This document shows positions 1 through 9,668 of a DNA stretch of 64,000 bases, one piece after another. The stretch is from Enterococcus raffinosus (lineage in GTDB: Bacteria > Bacillota > Bacilli > Lactobacillales > Enterococcaceae). Under the pieces are notes generated by a model. It was not told where the DNA came from and did no database searches. It saw only the letters and a program-made list of their open reading frames with translations. The stretch is from the NCBI RefSeq assembly GCF_018917525.1, contig NZ_JAHLOS010000009.1, positions 1-64,000 on the forward strand, written 5' to 3'. A program made the position numbers and the translations under genes. Within the stretch, counting starts at the first letter, position 1. The number at the start of each line of letters is the position of its first letter.

Positions 1-248
1 TCAAAATATGGCAAATATCGCCGCATGACAGCGGTTGGTTCGGCTGATAAATACACTTCTTGAATCAAATCCTGGATCAACTCCGCAAATACACCCATGC
101 AGAAAAAGCTCCGCACAAGGATCGCGACGCCGTACTCAATCAAAGAATCCACATCCTGCGTTTGAGCATAATACGCGCGTACTCGTTTCTCCAAATTCTC
201 AGCTTTCATTAGAAATAACTGTCTCTCTGCTAATTTTGCCACATTCAT
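1..248 (-). CDS. Hypothetical protein, N-terminal part (runs off left edge)
   Basis: An open frame starts with ATG and runs for 82 codons to the window edge with no stop, so only the N-terminus is visible. It begins MNVAKLAERQLFLMKAEN. The start is supported by a strong ribosome-binding site (GGTGGAGGA) seven bases upstream. The visible part is mostly helical and charged, with a hydrophobic patch around residues 45-60 and no signal peptide. I do not recognise the family. A promoter-like pair (TTTACA and TATATT, 16-base spacer, about 297-324) and a cre-like site lie upstream, which suggests control by carbon source. Confidence 0.6.
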   Translation of the reverse strand, partial: MNVAKLAERQLFLMKAENLEKRVRAYYAQTQDVDSLIEYGVAILVRSFFCMGVFAELIQDLIQEVYLSAEPTAVMRRYLPYF

Positions 249-265
249 TGTCTATTCCTCCACCC

Positions 266-279
266 TTATAGCGCTTTCA
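266..279 (-). promoter_or_regulatory. cre-like CcpA site
   Basis: On the minus strand TGAAAGCGCTATAA matches the consensus TGWAARCGYTWWCW at 13 of 14 positions. It lies between the probable promoter and the start of the leftmost gene, a position where CcpA binding would block transcription. CcpA action is inference from the match. Confidence 0.5.
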
Positions 280-438
280 TCATTTAACAACCATATAATA
301 TAACAACGAAAAGAGAATTGTAAATAGAAAAATGAAATACCTTTAATTTTAATTTTGGCTAAAACAATTGAGTATTTAGTATCTATTTATCACTTCTTTC
401 TTAAGAAATTTTCTTTTTTATTATTTTTAAATAACGAT

Positions 439-470
439 AAAAAGACCGTGTCGAATCCGACACGGTCGCT
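439..470 (-). terminator. Rho-independent terminator of the PTS operon
   Basis: A perfect 10-bp stem (GACCGTGTCG) with a 4-base loop is followed on the minus strand by a T-run. It lies just beyond the PTS stop codon. Confidence 0.9.
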
Positions 471-473
471 TTT

Positions 474-2450
474 TTATATACTTGTTAATTCGCCAATAAT
501 CTCATTTGCTTGAACTTCTTTCACCTCTGATAGATCAACACTCTTCACTTTATCCATATTCGTAAATGCAACAATGATATCTGTTTTCTTACCTGCTTTA
601 CGAACTGCATCTAAATTCATCTTAGCGATCATTTGACCCCGACCAACCTGCTGGCCAGCTTGAATGTATAGCTCAAATGGTTTTCCGCCAAGATCCACTG
701 TGTCTAACCCCATGTGCAAGAGTACTTCAATTCCTGAAGCAGTGGTAATACCTACTGCATGTTTGGTAGGGAAAACATTGGAAACTGTACCTGCAACAGG
801 AGAGAAAACCTCACCAGAAGTAGGAAGTACCGCGTAACCATCACCCATCATTTTTTCAGAAAAAACATCGTCTGAAACTTCAGTAATTGGTACTAATTGA
901 CCGGTTGCTACTGCAAACATAGCTTGGGCTTTCGGAGCCTCTTCTTCCACGATTGCTTGTTCAGGCGCCGTGTGAGCAGCTCCGCCACCGCCATGCAGTC
1001 GATTCATCTCATCCGCTACGAATTGAACCTCGGTTCCGACAATGACCTGAATATTTTTTCCATCAATTACCTTCACGCCAGGGACGCCTGTAGCTTTGAT
1101 CTGACTTTCATTGACAGCACCGGTGTCCTTAAGCTGCAAACGCAAACGCGTCGTACAGTTATCAATGGCTTGTACATTCGCGTTACCGCCTAATGCATCA
1201 TAAATTTTTTGTGCCATCACTGCGTGCTTGTTATCGCCAATCCTATCGATATCTGGCGTTTCTTCTCCGTCACCTTCTTCACGTCCTGGAGTCATCAGAT
1301 TGAATTTCGTGATCGCAAAACGAAAGCCAAAATAGTAAATTGCCGCAAAAACTAAGCCTTGCAAGACTAACATCAGCGGTTGATTCGCTACTGGGTTTTT
1401 CAAGGATAAGAAATAATCCACAAAGCCCGCACTAAATGCAAATCCAGCCGTCCAATGGAAGAACGCACTTACCGCTAAAGACAGACCAGTGAAAATAGCA
1501 TGTAACACATACACTGGCCAAGCCACAAACATAAATGAGAATTCAAGCGGTTCAGTAACCCCTGTAAAGAAAGAAGCGAATGCTGCCGCGATCATTAATG
1601 AAGCCGTAACCTTTTTCTTTTCAGGACGCGCGCATTGATAAATCGCTAGTGCACCAGCTGGCAATCCAAACATCATAACTGGGAAGAAGCCCGCTTGGTA
1701 CATCCCTGTTTTACCGACAATAGCCAGACCATCATTAATCGCTTGCTGACCTGCTAAAAAGTTCCCAATATCATTGATTCCTGCTACATCAAACCAGAAT
1801 ACTGAGTTTAATGCATGGTGCAGTCCCGTCGGAATCAGCAATCGATTGAACAGTCCATAGAGTCCTGCCCCGATAAATCCTAGGCCAGAAATCCCCTCAC
1901 CTAGACTAACTAAGACGTTGTAGACTACCGGCCAGATAAATAATAAGAGCACTGAGATGGCCAGCATGCCGACCGCCGACATGATTGGTACTAGACGTTT
2001 TCCGCTAAAGAAGGATAAGGCCATGGGAAGCTTTACACCGCTAAAGCGATTATACATTTCAGCCGCCACCAACCCGGCAATAATCCCAACAAAAACGTTG
2101 TTCCCCATGCTGTTAAAGGCTGGATTCACATCTGCAAGCTTGTTAATCCCTAATAGCGCTTGGACAGACTCTGGATTCAAAACCGTTTTAGGAACAAGAT
2201 AAGCCACTAGACCTGCTAAAGCTGCCGCACCATCCTTGTCTTTTGACATCCCCAACGCTAAACCAACTGAAAATAATAATGCTAAATTATCTAAAATTGC
2301 TAAACCACCCTTGATTAAAAAGGTTGTTGCGATGTTGTCGACACCCATTCCGATCATCCAATTGGCAACTCCGACTAAAATCGACGCTGCTGGTAAAACC
2401 GCTACTGGCAACATCAATGAGCGACCCATTCGCTGCATATATGCTTTCAT
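474..2450 (-). CDS. PTS glucose/N-acetylglucosamine-family transporter, EIICBA
   Basis: Membrane permease that imports and phosphorylates a hexose or amino sugar through the phosphotransferase system. The 658 residues hold EIIC (about 1-385, many membrane segments), EIIB (about 410-490, phospho-cysteine in DNCTTRLRL) and EIIA (about 515-658, active histidine in LLHMGLD). The EIIC stretch GLHHALNSVFWFDVAG resembles NagE-type N-acetylglucosamine permeases more than PtsG, but the two cannot be separated safely by eye. It lies four bases after the antiterminator gene, so the two form an operon. A NagR/DasR-like half-palindrome at the operon promoter also points to GlcNAc. Confidence 0.9.
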   Translation of the reverse strand: MKAYMQRMGRSLMLPVAVLPAASILVGVANWMIGMGVDNIATTFLIKGGLAILDNLALLFSVGLALGMSKDKDGAAALAGLVAYLVPKTVLNPESVQALLGINKLADVNPAFNSMGNNVFVGIIAGLVAAEMYNRFSGVKLPMALSFFSGKRLVPIMSAVGMLAISVLLLFIWPVVYNVLVSLGEGISGLGFIGAGLYGLFNRLLIPTGLHHALNSVFWFDVAGINDIGNFLAGQQAINDGLAIVGKTGMYQAGFFPVMMFGLPAGALAIYQCARPEKKKVTASLMIAAAFASFFTGVTEPLEFSFMFVAWPVYVLHAIFTGLSLAVSAFFHWTAGFAFSAGFVDYFLSLKNPVANQPLMLVLQGLVFAAIYYFGFRFAITKFNLMTPGREEGDGEETPDIDRIGDNKHAVMAQKIYDALGGNANVQAIDNCTTRLRLQLKDTGAVNESQIKATGVPGVKVIDGKNIQVIVGTEVQFVADEMNRLHGGGGAAHTAPEQAIVEEEAPKAQAMFAVATGQLVPITEVSDDVFSEKMMGDGYAVLPTSGEVFSPVAGTVSNVFPTKHAVGITTASGIEVLLHMGLDTVDLGGKPFELYIQAGQQVGRGQMIAKMNLDAVRKAGKKTDIIVAFTNMDKVKSVDLSEVKEVQANEIIGELTSI

Positions 2451-2453
2451 AAA

Positions 2454-3305
2454 TTATTCTTCTCCTTTTTGTTCCTTTAATTTGCGCAATCGTTCCACAT
2501 GAATAGCCACGTAACCTAATTCTTCTGTAGTGATTGCTAACTGATACCCCTTCATCAAAAAGACTCGAATCTTCTTTGCAACCTGATAGCTCTCTGGATA
2601 CTTATTTCTGACCATTTCAATAATATCCTGATCCAATACGGCATAACGCTGATTCTGATAACGCTGCAGCAACAAACGTAAATGATTCGCTAGACGGGAG
2701 TAATCCAACGCCATTTCGCGAGAATGAATATTGATCTCCAGCTCTTCCTCGATCAAATGAATCACATCGGAAATAATCGTGACTTCTCTAATGCTGTCGT
2801 GATTATTATTTTTTCCTGTTCGCGCACTATGGATATGAATGGCAATATAACCGGCTTCATCATAGCCGTAAGGTATCTCCAGTGTGCGATTCAGGTAATC
2901 CACCGCCCATTGAGCAATCGCAAATTCCTCACTGTAAAGAATCTCAATTTCACTCAATAATTTGTTGCGAACCACGATACCATTAGCGATATTTTGAGCC
3001 GCAAAGGCAATATGATCCGTCAATGAGATAAAAATATGCTCATTTAGCTTTTCCATCAAAACCGTTTCAGCATGATCAATGATTGCTTCTGCCGCAAAGA
3101 AATAGGCTTCATCGATTTGATTTAATAAGGTCTGCAGCTTCTGCTGACCTTCGGGCTCCATAATGAATAATCGCTCAATGTCCCGAGAAAATAGCAGATC
3201 ATTTCGTTGCTTGTTAAAGCCCAGTCCTTTACCGATAGCAATTTTTTCTTCTCCATGATCATCTACCAACACTGCATTTTGATTCAATATCTTTTTGATT
3301 TTCAT
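2454..3305 (-). CDS. BglG/LicT/GlcT-family transcription antiterminator
   Basis: RNA-binding antiterminator that should let transcription pass the hairpin in its own leader when sugar is available. The 283 residues show an N-terminal CAT RNA-binding domain (about 1-55, MKIKKILNQNAVLVDD) and two PRD domains with the expected phosphorylatable histidines (LTDHIAF, AIHIHS, LANHLRLL, AIHVERL). The length is normal for the family. Ribosome-binding site GAGGA lies upstream. It is first in a two-gene operon with the PTS permease, the usual arrangement where the permease's EIIB controls the regulator. Confidence 0.92.
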   Translation of the reverse strand: MKIKKILNQNAVLVDDHGEEKIAIGKGLGFNKQRNDLLFSRDIERLFIMEPEGQQKLQTLLNQIDEAYFFAAEAIIDHAETVLMEKLNEHIFISLTDHIAFAAQNIANGIVVRNKLLSEIEILYSEEFAIAQWAVDYLNRTLEIPYGYDEAGYIAIHIHSARTGKNNNHDSIREVTIISDVIHLIEEELEINIHSREMALDYSRLANHLRLLLQRYQNQRYAVLDQDIIEMVRNKYPESYQVAKKIRVFLMKGYQLAITTEELGYVAIHVERLRKLKEQKGEE

Positions 3306-3366
3306 TGCTCGTCCTCATTCTGCAGAATAGTTTTTTTGTTTCGACTAGTTTATCGGCCAAATAAAA

Positions 3367-3415
3367 AGGCATGGAAAGAAGCACAAGGAAGCTCCTTGCG
3401 TTTCTTTCCATGCCT
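3367..3415 (-). terminator. Leader attenuator upstream of antiterminator/PTS operon
   Basis: A very strong interrupted hairpin (arms AGGCATGGAAAGAA and TTCTTTCCATGCCT, with an inner CAAGGA/TCCTTG stem) is followed on the minus strand by TTTTTATTT. It sits between promoter and antiterminator start, as expected for BglG-type control. The overlapping RNA antiterminator target is presumed to include the 5' side (CTAGATCATACTAGGC), but I see no clear LicT or GlcT consensus. Confidence 0.8.
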
Positions 3416-3454
3416 AGTATGATCTAGTCACATGAAACAGTATTTGTTAACACT

Positions 3455-3487
3455 ATGAATTGTATAGACCATTGTGTATTTTGTCAA
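3455..3487 (-). promoter_or_regulatory. Promoter of the PTS operon with NagR/DasR-like operator
   Basis: TTGACA and TACAAT with a 17-base spacer form a near-consensus sigma-A promoter. The -10 overlaps AATGGTCTATACAATT, which resembles the TGGTCTAGACCA operator of HutC/NagR-type GntR regulators in one half and the centre. The promoter is clear; the operator is inference. Confidence 0.7.
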
Positions 3488-3507
3488 CACCTATTTCTAA
3501 ACTTTTT

Positions 3508-4464
3508 TCAAATAAATTGATCTTTATTGTAATTTTTGCATAATATTTGGATCTCACGATAGATGTCTTGGCACATCGCCTGATCCTTCGCGTTTGCCCC
3601 GCTGGCTAAGGGATGGCCTCCGCCATGATAACGTTTAGCTAATTCGTTAATGACCGGGCCTTTCGAACGAAGACGAACACGATAATAGCCTTCTGGCTGT
3701 TCCACAAAGATTGCCCATGCCAACACAACATCAATTGTCCCTGGCAGCGGCACAAGCGCCGCCGTGTCAGAATCCTTAATACCATATTTATTTAGGATCG
3801 CTTGATCCAAAAAGACATAACCAGCACCATTTTCATCGATTTGCAGATTTTGATAAAGATAGCCTGACAGCTTTGCCACATCTAATGAGATTTGATCAAT
3901 TTCACGATTCAATTTCGTTGCATCAAAGCCGTAATCCAATAATTTTGCCGCGACCTGCAACGTATGAGAGGTCGTTGCCGGATACAAAAAGCGTCCCGTA
4001 TCTCCAACGATTCCGCCATATAACAAACGCGCCGCATTCTCGGTCACTACTAAATCTTCAGCAAAAGCCAGGTCAGCAATAATCTCACTACAGCTGCTGG
4101 CTTTTGTATTAACCCACAGCAGGTCTCCATATGGATCATCATTTGGATGATGGTCGATTTTGATTAGCTTATCACCAAGCTTATATCGGTCATCACTGAT
4201 CCGCGGAGCATTGGCCGTGTCTGTTACAATCACCAAAGCGCCATTATATAAATCATCAGCAATCTCATCCATCTCAGCTAGAAAGGCCAAACCTTCAACT
4301 GGTCCTCCCACCTGATAGATCTCCTTCTCTGGAAAAGATGCTCGTAAAATTTCTGCAAGACCACATTGTGAACCAAGGGCGTCTGGATCAGGTCGCATAT
4401 GACGATGGATGATAATCCGATCGTATTGTTTAATCATGTGTAAAATTTCTTCTGTAATTGTCAT
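3508..4464 (-). CDS. nrnA: DHH-family nanoRNase/pAp phosphatase
   Basis: Degrades very short oligoribonucleotides and in related bacteria dephosphorylates 3'-phosphoadenosine 5'-phosphate. The 318 residues carry the DHH domain, with metal-binding motifs HRHMRPDPDALGS near the start and KIDHHPND around residue 105, and a DHHA1 domain with the GGGHPLASG motif near the end. Length matches NrnA (about 310-320). Ribosome-binding site GAGGAAA. It lies 13 bases after the CBS-domain gene, the same pairing as ytoI and nrnA in Bacillus. Confidence 0.93.
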   Translation of the reverse strand: MTITEEILHMIKQYDRIIIHRHMRPDPDALGSQCGLAEILRASFPEKEIYQVGGPVEGLAFLAEMDEIADDLYNGALVIVTDTANAPRISDDRYKLGDKLIKIDHHPNDDPYGDLLWVNTKASSCSEIIADLAFAEDLVVTENAARLLYGGIVGDTGRFLYPATTSHTLQVAAKLLDYGFDATKLNREIDQISLDVAKLSGYLYQNLQIDENGAGYVFLDQAILNKYGIKDSDTAALVPLPGTIDVVLAWAIFVEQPEGYYRVRLRSKGPVINELAKRYHGGGHPLASGANAKDQAMCQDIYREIQILCKNYNKDQFI

Positions 4465-4477
4465 GTATTTCCTCTTT

Positions 4478-5809
4478 CTAAGAACGTTCCATCACTTGAC
4501 AGACTACGATTGCTTTAGCCACAATCACATTGTCAATGTAAACCTCCAAATCGACCTTCGCAGAACGTCGACCTAGTTCTAATGTTTTTGAATGAATCTC
4601 AATTTCGCTTTCTAATTGAATCAGCCGTAAATAGTGCAGATTCATCTGCTCGATTAAGGTGTTGCGCCGCTGATCCAGCAAAATACTTCGTTGGGCGACA
4701 TTTGCTACGATCTCACTCAATACGCCAAAAGAAATCGTCCCCACACTGTTCACCATTTGAGGTGTAACCTCAAATTTGAAATAGGGATTTTCTAACTGAT
4801 TCTCTTCTCGATCCGTATCCACTGTAATGATATCCCCAACGATTTGATCAGAAATCGTGTTTGACATTTGCGGCTGGCGCTGAACCAGCTGCATCGCCTT
4901 CATAACATCCTGACGGCTGACCATCCCTACTAAAGAAAGATCGTCCTTCACCACCGGCATCATTTCAAGTCCATCCCAAATCATTTGATGGCTGACAGAA
5001 GCCACACTCATACTTTGCTTCACCACATTCGGATCGCGTGTCATGATCCGATCAATCATTTGGTTTTCAGCCTTTCCTAAAACATCCTTGGCTGTTACAA
5101 CACCTAAAACCCGCATGCTTTTATTGACTACTGGAAAACGCGAATGCCCGGTTTTATCAGACAACCGATGATAGCTGGCGATCGTATCTCCTGCTTGTAA
5201 ATAGACCGTCTTTTCAAGTGGCATGTAAATATCGCTAACTTGCATGATATCCTTTTTGATCAGTTGATCACTCAGCGCCCGATTGATCATCGTTGCGACA
5301 GTAAAAGAATCATAGGTGGTGCTTAAAACTGGCAGGGCTAACTCATCCGCAAGTTTGGCGATCTCAGGTGTCGTATCAAATCCGCCGGTGATCAAGACTG
5401 CGGCACCATCCTGCAACGCCAACTTTTGAGCACCCTCACGATTTCCGATGATCAACAATGAACCTGGGGTGATGTAACGACGCATTGCCTCTTCTGTCAT
5501 TGCGCCAATAACAAACTTATTCAAATCCTTGTCCAAACCATTAGAACCGCCTAAGACTTCGCCTTCAATGATTCGAACGACTTCGCCAAAGGTTAGGCGT
5601 TCAATATTTTTTTTCAATTTTCGTTCAATACGGATCGTCCCAACACGTTGGATCGTCGAAACCAAACCGATATTTTCAGCATCTTTGATAGCGCGATAGG
5701 CGGTTCCTTCGCTGACACGCAAATTTTTAGCAATGCTGCGGACAGAGATTCGTTCTCCCACCGGCAGACTCTCAATATGTTCTAAAATCAGATCGTGTTT
5801 TGTCGCCAT
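4478..5809 (-). CDS. ytoI: HTH/DRTGG/CBS/hotdog regulatory protein (YtoI-like)
   Basis: Probable cytoplasmic ligand-sensing protein. Order in the 443 residues: N-terminal winged-helix region (about 10-65, VRSIAKNLRVSEGTAYRAI), a DRTGG domain (about 70-185), two CBS motifs (about 195-310) and a C-terminal hotdog domain (about 335-440). This is the YtoI architecture. CBS domains usually bind adenine nucleotides; the ligand here is unknown. It is first in an operon with nrnA, so a link to nucleotide turnover is plausible but not shown. Ribosome-binding site AGGAGGAAATT. Confidence 0.88.
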   Translation of the reverse strand: MATKHDLILEHIESLPVGERISVRSIAKNLRVSEGTAYRAIKDAENIGLVSTIQRVGTIRIERKLKKNIERLTFGEVVRIIEGEVLGGSNGLDKDLNKFVIGAMTEEAMRRYITPGSLLIIGNREGAQKLALQDGAAVLITGGFDTTPEIAKLADELALPVLSTTYDSFTVATMINRALSDQLIKKDIMQVSDIYMPLEKTVYLQAGDTIASYHRLSDKTGHSRFPVVNKSMRVLGVVTAKDVLGKAENQMIDRIMTRDPNVVKQSMSVASVSHQMIWDGLEMMPVVKDDLSLVGMVSRQDVMKAMQLVQRQPQMSNTISDQIVGDIITVDTDREENQLENPYFKFEVTPQMVNSVGTISFGVLSEIVANVAQRSILLDQRRNTLIEQMNLHYLRLIQLESEIEIHSKTLELGRRSAKVDLEVYIDNVIVAKAIVVCQVMERS

Positions 5810-5881
5810 AATTTCCTCCTGCTATAACATTTATCTATTATATTAGTACAGCTTAGCAAAACCAGTATAACAGAGTGCTCT

Positions 5882-5927
5882 AAAAAAAAGAAGTCAACCG
5901 TTACCATCAAAGTAACAATCGACTTCC
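5882..5927 (-). terminator. Rho-independent terminator
   Basis: Stem GAAGTCGATTGTTAC with its near-complement GTAACGGTTGACTTC, followed on the minus strand by eight T residues. It ends the frameshifted MFS gene. Confidence 0.85.
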
Positions 5928-5944
5928 TTTATAGAATGAACTGT

Positions 5945-7371
5945 TTAATTTTCCGCCTTTTTTCTAAATCGTCCAAGAGAGATTGCTAGTGCAATGACAC
6001 AGATCACTAACGCTGCCATGAAAGTGACACTCATCCCGAAAATAAAAATATCAGGGCGATCATCGATATAAGTCGTTACCCGTTGACCGTAGGAGGCACT
6101 CATGCCACTGTAAAGAATCGTCGTAGATAGCGCAATCCCGATAACCATGCCCAAATTCCGAGCAAAGGAATTCATACTGCCGGCCACACCAAGATTTTCC
6201 TTTGCAACACTGCTCATGACGATCGTATTGTTCGGTGACTGGAACAATGCATTTCCCATTCCCATAATTGCTGTTGCTAAAATATAATACCAAATTGGAC
6301 TCGTCTGGTTCATAAAGACATACATCAATTGAGTGATAGACAATAGTGTCAAACCAAGCAACACCAACTTTTGCGGACCCACTTGATCGGTCAGATAGCC
6401 GCTAAGCGGAGACCCGATGACCATCAATATTGGAAAGACCATCATTAATAAACCGGCATAGCTGGCCGATAAACCGCGCGCATTTTGTAAATAAAAAGGC
6501 ATGACTACGTTTACGAAAAAATTAGCTGAGAATATCAACAATGCTGTGATCAAACTCATCGTGAATAATTTATTTTTTAAGATGTTAAAAACAAGCAGAG
6601 GATTTTCCTTGTGTTTTTCTACTTGGATAAAGAGTAAGAAGAAAATAATCGCCACGATCAATAAAATCAACGGTAGTAAATGAATGTAACCAACCTCTTG
6701 GCCGATGAAAACCGCGCCAAAAAGCTCATTATAGTCACCGCAAAGGTCACAAAGCCCAGCCAGTCGATTTTCTTTTTGGACATTGTGATATCTTTTGGTA
6801 GAAATTTTTCTCCAATCAAGATCGTCAAGATCCCAACTGGCACATTGATCCAGAAAATGTAAGACCAAGAAAAATGCGCTAAAATTAACCCGCCGATCCC
6901 AGGACCGGCAATAGACCCTAACGAAACAAACGCACCGATTGCTCCTAACGCTCTCCCCCGTTCATTCATTGGAAAAACTTCGGTCGTAATCCCCGTGTTG
7001 GTGGCCATCGTCATGCTGGCGCCAATCCCCTGAATCACTCGACCAAACAGCAGCATCGCTAACGAATGGTTAAATCCGCATAGCAAGGACCCTAATGTGA
7101 AGATGACCGTACCGATCCGATACACTTTGATCTTGTCATAGCTGTCTCCTACTTTTCCGAACAACAGCAAACAAGCACAGACAACCATCAAATAGATTGA
7201 TACGACCCATTCTGCTTTGTTCATTGGAACCACCAGATCCTTTGAAATTGTCGGCAATGCAATATTCACAATGCTCGAATCCAATGTGGACATAAAGGTA
7301 AACATCGCCACTGATACTAAAATCCACCAGCGATTCCTTTGAACTACTGGATCATCTTGATACGTTTTCAT
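5945..7371 (-). pseudogene. DHA2-family (EmrB/QacA) MFS efflux transporter, frameshifted
   Basis: Two overlapping frames together make one complete 14-helix DHA2-type drug exporter of about 475 residues. The N-terminal frame has the family's opening WWILVSVAMFTFMSTLDSSIVNIALP and motif C-like GPGIGG, then leaves frame after FAVTIMSF. The C-terminal frame resumes as FGAVFIGQEVGYIHLLPL and runs to a normal end. The break is a run of five A residues (plus strand 6719-6723); a sixth would restore SFFGAVFIG. Start chosen at MKTYQDD, which has AAGGAAG seven bases upstream, rather than an in-frame ATG six codons earlier. It is either a true pseudogene or a homopolymer sequencing error. Confidence 0.85.
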
Positions 7372-7529
7372 CAAAAGACTTCCTTTCACTCTTACGATTC
7401 ATTTTTCTGAATAAAATGAACTTTTACGTACATCAGCCAAAGCTCTAAAATTATGAACGAATTGACTGAAACCATAGCTATTTTAATAGATTAACTTAAA
7501 ATAAATCAACCCAAAATAAAAACGAGAGA

Positions 7530-7733
7530 TTACTCTCCCGCTTCCTCATATTTTCCATGTTCCCGATCTTCAAAAGTCATGAAATAACCGTTAGTGATCC
7601 TTTTTTCATAGATATGATGACAATTAGGACACTCTACCGGCATCGCTTCTTTCGGATGCTCCTGAACATTCAATACTTCATCAACAAAGAAATGTGTGCC
7701 GCAATTTGGACACTTTAATGGTTTTTCTAACAT
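7530..7733 (-). CDS. Small zinc-ribbon protein
   Basis: 67-residue protein with two CxxC pairs (KCPNCGTHF and ECPNCHHIY) that should bind one zinc ion. I chose MLEKPLKCPNC as start because GAGAGGG lies nine bases upstream; the longer frame would begin inside the terminator of the upstream RNase J gene. The C-terminal half is acidic (FEDREHGKYEEAGE). No specific function is recognised; a nucleic-acid or protein-binding role is only a guess. Confidence 0.7.
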   Translation of the reverse strand: MLEKPLKCPNCGTHFFVDEVLNVQEHPKEAMPVECPNCHHIYEKRITNGYFMTFEDREHGKYEEAGE

Positions 7734-7807
7734 CTGACCAACCCTCTCTACATTTACTGCTACCTTAATCATACTCCTTTTTGGCAAAAAAACAGAGTAG
7801 TAAGTAT

Positions 7808-7844
7808 CAAAAAAATTCTCCAATCGTTCATTGATTGGAGAATT
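7808..7844 (-). terminator. Terminator of the RNase J gene
   Basis: Perfect 11-bp stem (ATTCTCCAATC with GATTGGAGAAT), 7-base loop, followed on the minus strand by a run of T. Confidence 0.9.
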
Positions 7845-7855
7845 TACGAATTTGA

Positions 7856-9535
7856 CTATTTGCGGCGTCCGCGACGTTGATTGGCTTCCATAATGACCGG
7901 CAAGATCACAGGACGGCGTTTTGTTTGTTCAAACAAATGACGGCTCAAATGATCGCGAATATCTTGTTTTAACTTACTCCATTCAAAATCATCAGAATGC
8001 AAATGCTTTTCGACGATCTCGCTGGTGATTTCGGCACTTTCCTTGATTAAATCACGGCTTGCTTTGATATAGACAAAGCCACGTGACGTAATCTGTGGGG
8101 CAGAGACGATTTTTTTCAGTTTACGATCAATCGTTACCACAACTACAAAAATCCCATCATCAGATAAAACTTTGCGATCGCGTAAGACGATATTGCCAAT
8201 ATCTCCAACGCCGATTCCATCGATCATAATATTGTCCGCTGGAACGCTGCCAGCAGCGCTCATATGCTTATTCTTATACTCTAAGACATCGCCGCGACCA
8301 GTAATGAAAATATCCTTGAAGGGAATGCCCATTTCATTTGCCAAACTCGCATGAGCAGCTAATTGACGATACTCCCCTTGAACCGGAATAAAATATTTTG
8401 GTGACATGAAATTCATCATCATTTGCAAATCACGAGGATTGGCATGACCAGAAACACGTAAGTTTTCAGAGATGCTTTTTACGATTCCGCCAGCACGATA
8501 AATCATGTCCTCTGTCTTCGCAACCGTGGTTTCCATCGCGATCGTCGGCGTCGTCGTGATATAGACTAAATCGCCATCTTCAATTTTCAAGTTGCGGTGT
8601 GAGCGATTCGCCATTTTTTGCAATGACTTAATCGGTTCTCCCATACGGCCTGTTTCTAAGATGATCAGCTCTTCTGGCTGATACTTCTTCATTTCTTTGA
8701 TTGTGACTAAAATATCTTCTGGTACTTCTAATTTATTCAAACGCATCGCTGTTTTAATGATGCGATCCAAATCTTGTCCGGTCAACACTACTTTGCGTCC
8801 GGCCTTTTCTGCCGCGTTCAAAATTTGTTGAACCCGCTGCAGGTTGCTGGCAACACAAGCCACAATGATCCGTCCGTTCCATTCATTGATGGTGTCATAG
8901 ACTTCACTGGCAATTTCCCGTTCAGAAGCCACTTGGATTGGATTTTCTGCATTCGATGACGAACTCATCAATGCTAAAACACCCTCCGAACCAATTTCAG
9001 CTAAACGACGATAATCTGTCGCATACATCGGAATCGACGTTGGATCAAATTTAAAATCACCAGTATAAACGATACTGCCTTCGTCTGTTTTCAAACTAAT
9101 CCCGACAGAATCTGGAATTGTGTGAGTCGTTCTGAAGAAACTGATAACCGCAGTCCCAAAATCGATCTCGGTATGCTCATCGATCACATGGAAATCCTTG
9201 AAGCCTTTACTTTCTTCATTTTGATTCACATTCAATTTGGCTAATTCAATCGTCAATTCAGTTCCGAAGACCGGCACCGCCACTTCAGATACAAAATAAG
9301 GCAATGCCCCAATCGCATCTGCATGACCATGGGTCAAGAAGACCCCTGCCACGCGATCTGCATTTTCAATTAAATAGGTAAAATCAGGAATCACAACATC
9401 AATTCCTAATAGTTCATTTTCTGGATACTTTAGTCCGCAATCGAGGACAAAAATATCATTATCCACTTCAACTGCATACATGTTTTTACCATTTTCACGT
9501 ACTCCGCTGAAGGGAATTATTTTGATTGTACTCAA
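7856..9535 (-). CDS. rnjB: Ribonuclease J2-like protein
   Basis: Beta-CASP metallo-beta-lactamase RNase of about 559 residues, part of the RNA decay and processing machinery. The lactamase motif is THGHADAIG: the histidine that closes the HxHxDH metal motif is alanine, a feature of RNase J2 proteins, which are weak nucleases that work with J1. The beta-CASP domain (about 205-370) and C-terminal domain are full length. I prefer the TTG start giving MSTIKII, because GAGGTGG lies five bases before it and it matches the family N-terminus; a GTG three codons upstream has no spaced ribosome-binding site. Confidence 0.88.
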   Translation of the reverse strand: MSTIKIIPFSGVRENGKNMYAVEVDNDIFVLDCGLKYPENELLGIDVVIPDFTYLIENADRVAGVFLTHGHADAIGALPYFVSEVAVPVFGTELTIELAKLNVNQNEESKGFKDFHVIDEHTEIDFGTAVISFFRTTHTIPDSVGISLKTDEGSIVYTGDFKFDPTSIPMYATDYRRLAEIGSEGVLALMSSSSNAENPIQVASEREIASEVYDTINEWNGRIIVACVASNLQRVQQILNAAEKAGRKVVLTGQDLDRIIKTAMRLNKLEVPEDILVTIKEMKKYQPEELIILETGRMGEPIKSLQKMANRSHRNLKIEDGDLVYITTTPTIAMETTVAKTEDMIYRAGGIVKSISENLRVSGHANPRDLQMMMNFMSPKYFIPVQGEYRQLAAHASLANEMGIPFKDIFITGRGDVLEYKNKHMSAAGSVPADNIMIDGIGVGDIGNIVLRDRKVLSDDGIFVVVVTIDRKLKKIVSAPQITSRGFVYIKASRDLIKESAEITSEIVEKHLHSDDFEWSKLKQDIRDHLSRHLFEQTKRRPVILPVIMEANQRRGRRK

Positions 9536-9668
9536 AATATCCACCTCTCTAGTTTCTTTATCTATATTATATCAGCTTACTCAGACCCCGTAATCAGTAC
9601 GGTCTGTGCCTATACTCATTAGCTATTATACATGTTTTTCCTAAAATAGGGAGAGTTAAGCTGAATCA

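Noticed and set aside
7734-7823. Longer N-terminus for the zinc-ribbon protein
   Set aside because: It would start within the RNase J terminator; a good ribosome-binding site marks the inner ATG.
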